Both the position numbers and the translations under genes were made by a program. A DNA stretch of 36,342 bases, from NCBI GenBank assembly GCA_937870795.1, contig CALMWS010000280.1, positions 1-36,342 on the forward strand, in the 5' to 3' direction. Below the pieces are notes generated by a model that saw only the letters and a list, made by a program, of their open reading frames with translations, searched no databases and was not told the DNA's origin. The stretch comes from an uncultured Bacteroidota bacterium (GTDB taxonomy: Bacteria; Bacteroidota; Bacteroidia; Chitinophagales; Saprospiraceae). Shown piece by piece: positions 31,473 through 36,342 of this stretch. The number at the start of each line of letters is the position of its first letter. The first letter of the stretch is position 1.

Positions 31473-34400
31473 ATGGAAGAAAATAAATCAAAAAAAATAT
31501 ACCCAAAAATCTTGAAAAGATTGGCCTGGGTTTTATTGACTTTGATGTTACTTCCTTTTTTTGTCACCTTACTGTTTCATGTGCCATTCGTACAACAATG
31601 GGCTTCCGGGAAACTCACAACTTACCTTTCTGAAAAAATGGAAGCCGATGTCACTTTGTCGAACATTGATGTAAGTATATTTAAGGGTTTATCGCTCTCA
31701 GACTTTACCATTCGCAATTCGCAAGGGGATACACTGATGAATGTGGCCAGTCTTGATGTAAGTCTTTCCAGAAATTTGTTTTCATTGCTTAAGAAAAGGA
31801 TCGAAATCAAGAGTATCTCCCTTATAAACCCACAATTTTCTCTGGAAACGGATCCGATTGACGGAAAACTTAATCTGGTGAAAATGTTTGAAAAATTGAG
31901 CTCTAACGCATCCGATAGTAACAATTCACCTTTGGTAATCCGAATTCGTGAATTTTACATAAGGAACCTCGATTTTTCAATCATGGATGAACGCAACCAA
32001 AAGAATCTCATTGCAAGATTGTCTGAGGGTAAAATAAAATTCAGGAAATTTGATCTTGAAAACCTCGATTTCGATATTATTGACCTAAATCTGATCCGAC
32101 CTGAGTTTCAGATTTTAACTTTTAATCAAGGGGAGGATAAGCGCAATGTCAGCGAAAAAATTAACAAAGTAGCATTGCCGGATTTATCCAAAAAACAGCT
32201 TTGCTTAAACATTGATAAATTAAATATCAGTGATGGGGTTTTAAATCTGGATAAGAGACTGCAGTCTGTAAGCAGAGAGGCTTATATTTTTGACCCAGAC
32301 CACATTGCCTTTCATCACATCAATGTTGATGTAGATCACTTGCAGTTTGGAGGACTTGAAGATATCTATGCAGTTGTCAACAATGTAAAGTTGGCTTCAA
32401 CTGCAGGTTTTGTACTAGATAAGTTGCATATTCCTGCTTTGACAGTGACACATCAAATGATAGCACTGGATGATTTGGAAATTGTTACTGGTAATTCTTT
32501 TTTGGGTAAAAAAGTAATACTGAGATACAATGGTATAGATGCTCTCAAGGACTTTGCCAACAAAGTGGTAATCGATGCCGATCTTGAAAACAGCAAAGTC
32601 TCTTTACTTGAGTTGGGATACTTTGTACCTGCTTTTACAAAGTCAGATTTTTATAAAGAATATAAAAATGAAACCCTGGAATTGGATGGAATCTTAAAGG
32701 GAAGACTCGCCAATTTGAAGGGTTCGGCACTAACTTTAAAACTCGCCAATCATCTCTATTTTGCTGGGGGACTTGCTGTAAGGAATCTACACGATGCCGG
32801 TGAAACACTCATCAATTTGCGCGTAAATAAGATGTTGACAAACATGGATTTTATTGGCGATGTTGTGCCTGGATTTAATCCGCCCGCCAATTTCTATTTA
32901 CTTGGAGATATAGATTTTTCTGGCAATTTTGACGGTTATTTGAATGATTTTGTTGCTTTTGGAAAATTAAACACTGATTTAGGTACTGCCAATTTGGATC
33001 TGAGACTGGATGTAAAAAAAGGAAGTGACAAAGCAAAGTATGCAGGAAATTTGCACCTCATAGACTTTGATCTGGGGGCATGGAGTGGCAATAAAGACTT
33101 TGGCAAGTTGAGTGTGAAAGCCAACATCCGGGATGGAGAAAGTCTTATCTTTAAAAATGCCAGGGCAGATCTTGAAGCTACGGTAGAGCGGTTGGAAATG
33201 AAGAAGTACAACTACCAGGATATTAGGGTAGTTGGCAATCTGGCATCGAATGCATTCAAAGGTGACCTAACTTCTACTGATGCTAATATTGATTTTGGAT
33301 TCAAAGGCAGTGTATCACTGGCACAAGCTGTTCCTCACTTTAACTTTGACGCCACTGTCAACAATCTTAATCTTAAAGCACTTAATTTATCCAAAGACAT
33401 CAGTAAAATTTCAGGATCACTAAGTTTGGTTGGTGAGGGATCCAATATCAATAATCTTTTGGGTACACTCAAGGGAAATAATGTAAGCATAGTAAGAAAC
33501 GACACCGTTTACAACCTTGGAAATGTGACTTTTTTATCTGAAATAGCTAGTGGCAATGCCAGGGTTCTCGATTTTAATTCTGATTTTGCTAATATAAAAC
33601 TGGAGGGTATCTATAACCTTAATACCATTGTTGATGATAGCAAATTTTTGATAAAGAACAATTACCCATATCATACCCGCAATTGGCAATTGGCAGCCAA
33701 TGAAATAAAAAACCAACAATCGCTCCGTTTTGACATTTCGCTATTTGATGCAGGTAAAATTTTTGGACTACTGGGCCTAAAAGATTATGACCTCAAGGCC
33801 TTCAAAGCCAAAGGCGAAATCCAATCTGATAGAAAGGAGCTTAATTTTGTATCGAATCTTCCCTTGCTAAAAATTAAAGATCTGAATTTCTTCAATATAA
33901 GCCTTATGGTCAACAACAAGGCTTCTAAAGGAGATTTGTTGATCCATCTTGATAGCGCCTATGTATCCGGCACCAAATTAAATGCTATGGATATACAGAC
34001 TGTCATGAATGGAGATGAAGCTATCTTTGAAATCAATGCTTCTAAAATACTTGATTCTATTCAATTGTTTCAGGTGAAAGGCAAATTATACCCCCATTTA
34101 AATGGCTATAGTTTTTCTTTAATTGAAAATAACATCAAACTATTCGATAGGAGGTGGAAAATCAGCAATGAGACCAAAATTTCTTTTGGCCCCAAATTTT
34201 TGGATATTGAAAACCTGGCACTTACAGATGGGGTTAGGCAGATGGAGATCTCAGACATTCTGAATAAAGGTCTGGCAATTAAATTGGTGAAACTGGATGT
34301 GGCATCTATCAATCCGATTATTAAATATGACAAAATCCAATTAGGTGGAGAATTGAACAGCACGGTAAAGGTCGATGACATATTCAACCCCTCGCCAAGC

Positions 34401-36317
34401 CTGTCAGGCACTATCAATATACCAAGCCTGCTTTTAAACAATGACTCTTATGGAGAACTTTCCGTGGACCTGTCAAAAGAAGAAAATCAACCATTGGAGG
34501 TACTTTTATCATTAAGCCGCGAACAAGACGGCATGGCATTAAAGTTGAATGGTGAATATAATTTTGATACCAAAATTGTGGATGCAGAGGTCAAAGGAAA
34601 AAAGGTAAGTTTAAAATTTCTGGAGTACATCCTTAAGGCTGGGATCAAAGATGTAAAGGGTGGGGTAGACATTGACGCTACCATTGGAGGGGAGCTGCCA
34701 AAAATTCGAATTGATGGAAAAGGTACAGCCTATGGGGGACAAGTAAAAGTAATTTACCTTGGTGAAACTTATTATTTTGACAATCAGGATTTCGAAATTA
34801 CAGAAAGTTACATTGATCTCACGGGTGCAAAATTGACAGATTCACAAGGTAATCCGGGTTACATTGAAGGTAGGTTGAATCATAAACTCTTCAAAGATTT
34901 TTACTTAGATGTAGGAGTCACAGGTGAAGATGTGATCGCAATCAATACCACCAAATTCGACAATCCCATTTATTATGGTCTGGGTCGTGGAAGAGTTTCA
35001 GTTGACTTTAGCGGATCGGTCAATACCCCCCGGATGGTAATCAATGCTGTTACCCGGCCGGGCACTGTGATAAATATTCCAATCAAAGAATCAAGAACAG
35101 CCTCTTCACAATCTTTCATTACCTTCATTGAAAAGGAGAAGTTTTTGGCTGAGTCAAAAGACAGTTTGGCCGATCAGCAGGAAGTTAAAGTAGAGGGCAT
35201 TTCTATTGAAATGAACCTGACCATGACACAGGATGCTGTGGTAAATATGATTTTTGATGAGTTTAAGAATGACATCATAACAGGAGTTGGAAACGGCAAC
35301 CTTAGAATTTCAATGTCAAACAAAGGAGAATTTGATATGTTTGGGGTGTACACCATCTCCCGGGGCAATTATCTTTTTACGGCATTCAATTTTGTTAACA
35401 AACCATTTTTGGTAAGAGAAGGTGGTACCATAAGATGGACAGGTGATCCCATAAACGCTTCATTAAACATCGAAGCAGATTATGCTGTCAAAACACCTTT
35501 GACCTCATTTCTCACAGAGTACCTGGTTACAGATCAGCTAAAAAATGCTGCTGCGGTTTCTACGGCAGTCAATCTTAAGTTAATTCTGGGCAATACACTT
35601 TTTAATCCTTCGGTGAAATTTGATTTTGAATTTCCCAATTTAACAGGTGAACTAAAAAGTTATACGGACAGTAAGGTGCGACTCTTACGCAACAATGTGT
35701 CTGACTACAACAGTCAGGTCTTTGGGTTGATTGTATTCAATTCTTTCATACCTTCCAACACTATATCAGATGTAGTTACCAACAACAACTTTAATAGTCT
35801 GATACAGAATGCAGGCATCAACACCCTAAGTGAATTTGTGAGCAGCCAACTGTCAATGTTTGTCACCGGGCTTGTCAACGAGGCACTGGAAGAAAATGGT
35901 CTAATATCAGGCATTGACTTTGATATTGATTTAAGAAACAATACATCCTTTCAAAGTGTCACAGGCAATAGTTCAATCCTGCCTACAGAAATAGAAGTGA
36001 AACTTAAAAACAAATTCAGGTTTTTGGATGAACGCCTGTCAATCAATGTTGGTGGGAATTATGTTAGGCAAAATTCTATTATCAACCTCAACAACTACAT
36101 TGTGCCTGAATTCTTCATTGAATATGCCCTGACCAAAGACAGGCAGCTTAATCTTAAGCTATATGGCAAGTATGATCTTGATGAAATTAGTTTAACCAGT
36201 CGAAGACAAAAATATGGCTTAGGTCTGCGCTATAAAAATGAGTTTGGGTCAATGGTTGAAACCAAAACCAAACTATCAGAGGGATTTCGTAAAATATTGA
36301 GTGAAAAAAGTAATTAA
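31473..36317 (+). CDS. TamB-like translocation/assembly module protein
   Basis: 1614 residues, complete within the window. One N-terminal membrane anchor (about 15-40, LAWVLLTLMLLPFFVTLLFH) is followed by AsmA-like start segments such as VTLSNIDVSIFKGLSLSDFT. A very long stretch of repeating beta strands then runs to a C-terminal TamB (DUF490) domain. That domain includes FGVYTISRGNYLFT near 1290, RWTGDPINASLNIEA, and SQVFGLIVFNSFIPS near 1405. TamB-like proteins form a hydrophobic groove across the periplasm and are linked to phospholipid transport to the outer membrane and to barrel assembly with TamA. No TamA (Omp85) gene lies here. A weak -7-like box, TATCTTTA, occurs at 31436-31443. Only 25 bp follow the stop before the window ends. 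Confidence 0.9.
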   Translation: MEENKSKKIYPKILKRLAWVLLTLMLLPFFVTLLFHVPFVQQWASGKLTTYLSEKMEADVTLSNIDVSIFKGLSLSDFTIRNSQGDTLMNVASLDVSLSRNLFSLLKKRIEIKSISLINPQFSLETDPIDGKLNLVKMFEKLSSNASDSNNSPLVIRIREFYIRNLDFSIMDERNQKNLIARLSEGKIKFRKFDLENLDFDIIDLNLIRPEFQILTFNQGEDKRNVSEKINKVALPDLSKKQLCLNIDKLNISDGVLNLDKRLQSVSREAYIFDPDHIAFHHINVDVDHLQFGGLEDIYAVVNNVKLASTAGFVLDKLHIPALTVTHQMIALDDLEIVTGNSFLGKKVILRYNGIDALKDFANKVVIDADLENSKVSLLELGYFVPAFTKSDFYKEYKNETLELDGILKGRLANLKGSALTLKLANHLYFAGGLAVRNLHDAGETLINLRVNKMLTNMDFIGDVVPGFNPPANFYLLGDIDFSGNFDGYLNDFVAFGKLNTDLGTANLDLRLDVKKGSDKAKYAGNLHLIDFDLGAWSGNKDFGKLSVKANIRDGESLIFKNARADLEATVERLEMKKYNYQDIRVVGNLASNAFKGDLTSTDANIDFGFKGSVSLAQAVPHFNFDATVNNLNLKALNLSKDISKISGSLSLVGEGSNINNLLGTLKGNNVSIVRNDTVYNLGNVTFLSEIASGNARVLDFNSDFANIKLEGIYNLNTIVDDSKFLIKNNYPYHTRNWQLAANEIKNQQSLRFDISLFDAGKIFGLLGLKDYDLKAFKAKGEIQSDRKELNFVSNLPLLKIKDLNFFNISLMVNNKASKGDLLIHLDSAYVSGTKLNAMDIQTVMNGDEAIFEINASKILDSIQLFQVKGKLYPHLNGYSFSLIENNIKLFDRRWKISNETKISFGPKFLDIENLALTDGVRQMEISDILNKGLAIKLVKLDVASINPIIKYDKIQLGGELNSTVKVDDIFNPSPSLSGTINIPSLLLNNDSYGELSVDLSKEENQPLEVLLSLSREQDGMALKLNGEYNFDTKIVDAEVKGKKVSLKFLEYILKAGIKDVKGGVDIDATIGGELPKIRIDGKGTAYGGQVKVIYLGETYYFDNQDFEITESYIDLTGAKLTDSQGNPGYIEGRLNHKLFKDFYLDVGVTGEDVIAINTTKFDNPIYYGLGRGRVSVDFSGSVNTPRMVINAVTRPGTVINIPIKESRTASSQSFITFIEKEKFLAESKDSLADQQEVKVEGISIEMNLTMTQDAVVNMIFDEFKNDIITGVGNGNLRISMSNKGEFDMFGVYTISRGNYLFTAFNFVNKPFLVREGGTIRWTGDPINASLNIEADYAVKTPLTSFLTEYLVTDQLKNAAAVSTAVNLKLILGNTLFNPSVKFDFEFPNLTGELKSYTDSKVRLLRNNVSDYNSQVFGLIVFNSFIPSNTISDVVTNNNFNSLIQNAGINTLSEFVSSQLSMFVTGLVNEALEENGLISGIDFDIDLRNNTSFQSVTGNSSILPTEIEVKLKNKFRFLDERLSINVGGNYVRQNSIINLNNYIVPEFFIEYALTKDRQLNLKLYGKYDLDEISLTSRRQKYGLGLRYKNEFGSMVETKTKLSEGFRKILSEKSN

Positions 36318-36342
36318 TCGTAACTATTCAGGTCAAAAGTAA

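Noticed and set aside
1..36342. CRISPR arrays, insertion sequences, prophage or other mobile elements
   Set aside because: No spaced direct repeats, transposase, integrase, phage structural genes or inverted-repeat ends were seen. The tRNA-Ser gene, a common integration site, has no integrase or repeated 3' end beside it.

Overview
The window reads as a chromosomal core segment from a member of the Bacteroidota, most likely a Saprospiria/Chitinophagia-type lineage. The evidence is an A+T-rich sequence, start codons mostly without Shine-Dalgarno sites, repeated promoter boxes of the Bacteroidota form TAnnTTTG just upstream of starts, and many families typical of or restricted to this phylum (DUF2911, DUF3822, DUF4403, a BT_3928-type DoxX protein, a one-cysteine DksA-like protein, a UbiA/Maf pair, a TamB-like giant protein near tsaD). 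I see no insertion sequences, prophage, CRISPR array, integron or plasmid genes.

Layout. 1-980: a secreted DUF2911 protein ending at a strong hairpin. 982-6783 (minus): a five-gene run of esterase-like hydrolase, leucyl aminopeptidase, UbiA prenyltransferase, Maf pyrophosphatase and a helix-hairpin-helix/beta-barrel envelope protein, headed by a promoter so close to the first ATG that the mRNA may be leaderless. 7002-9908 (plus): DoxX/MauE-like membrane protein and [4Fe-4S] L-serine dehydratase, abutting. 10043-11274 (plus): tRNA-Ser(UGA) with its own promoter and terminator, then a histidine kinase without a response regulator. 11302-12870 (minus): an unusual protein with a histone H1-like tail, a DksA-like core and an acidic tail. 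12907-13359: the only long stretch without a convincing gene. 13360-20421: sugar-type MFS transporter, NAD(P)HX repair enzyme, family III CoA-transferase, fmt with a DUF4403 lipoprotein, and truA. 20418-27069 (minus): a probable seven-gene run of pseudopilin-like protein, DUF3822, RsmD-like methyltransferase, argS, glnS, TerC and CrtZ. 27237-30151 (plus): tsaD and an HscA-type Hsp70. 30148-31287 (minus): acyl-CoA dehydrogenase. 31473-36317 (plus): a complete TamB-like protein of 1614 residues.

How the genes work together. Much of the window serves translation: tRNA-Ser, fmt, truA, tsaD, argS, glnS and rsmD. The second theme is the envelope: TamB-like protein, HhH/barrel protein, DUF4403 lipoprotein, UbiA and CrtZ. 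Compact packing is marked: three convergent pairs share their last 4 bp through overlapping stop codons and a fourth overlaps by 26 bp, none with a terminator between them.

I did not find a clearly new multi-gene system. The best candidates for new biology are the H1-tail/DksA/acidic-tail protein, the unknown pseudopilin-like plus DUF3822 pair at the head of the translation run, and the RsmD-like protein whose catalytic DPPY motif reads GPPY. Functions come from recognised motifs and remembered family features; no database search was run.
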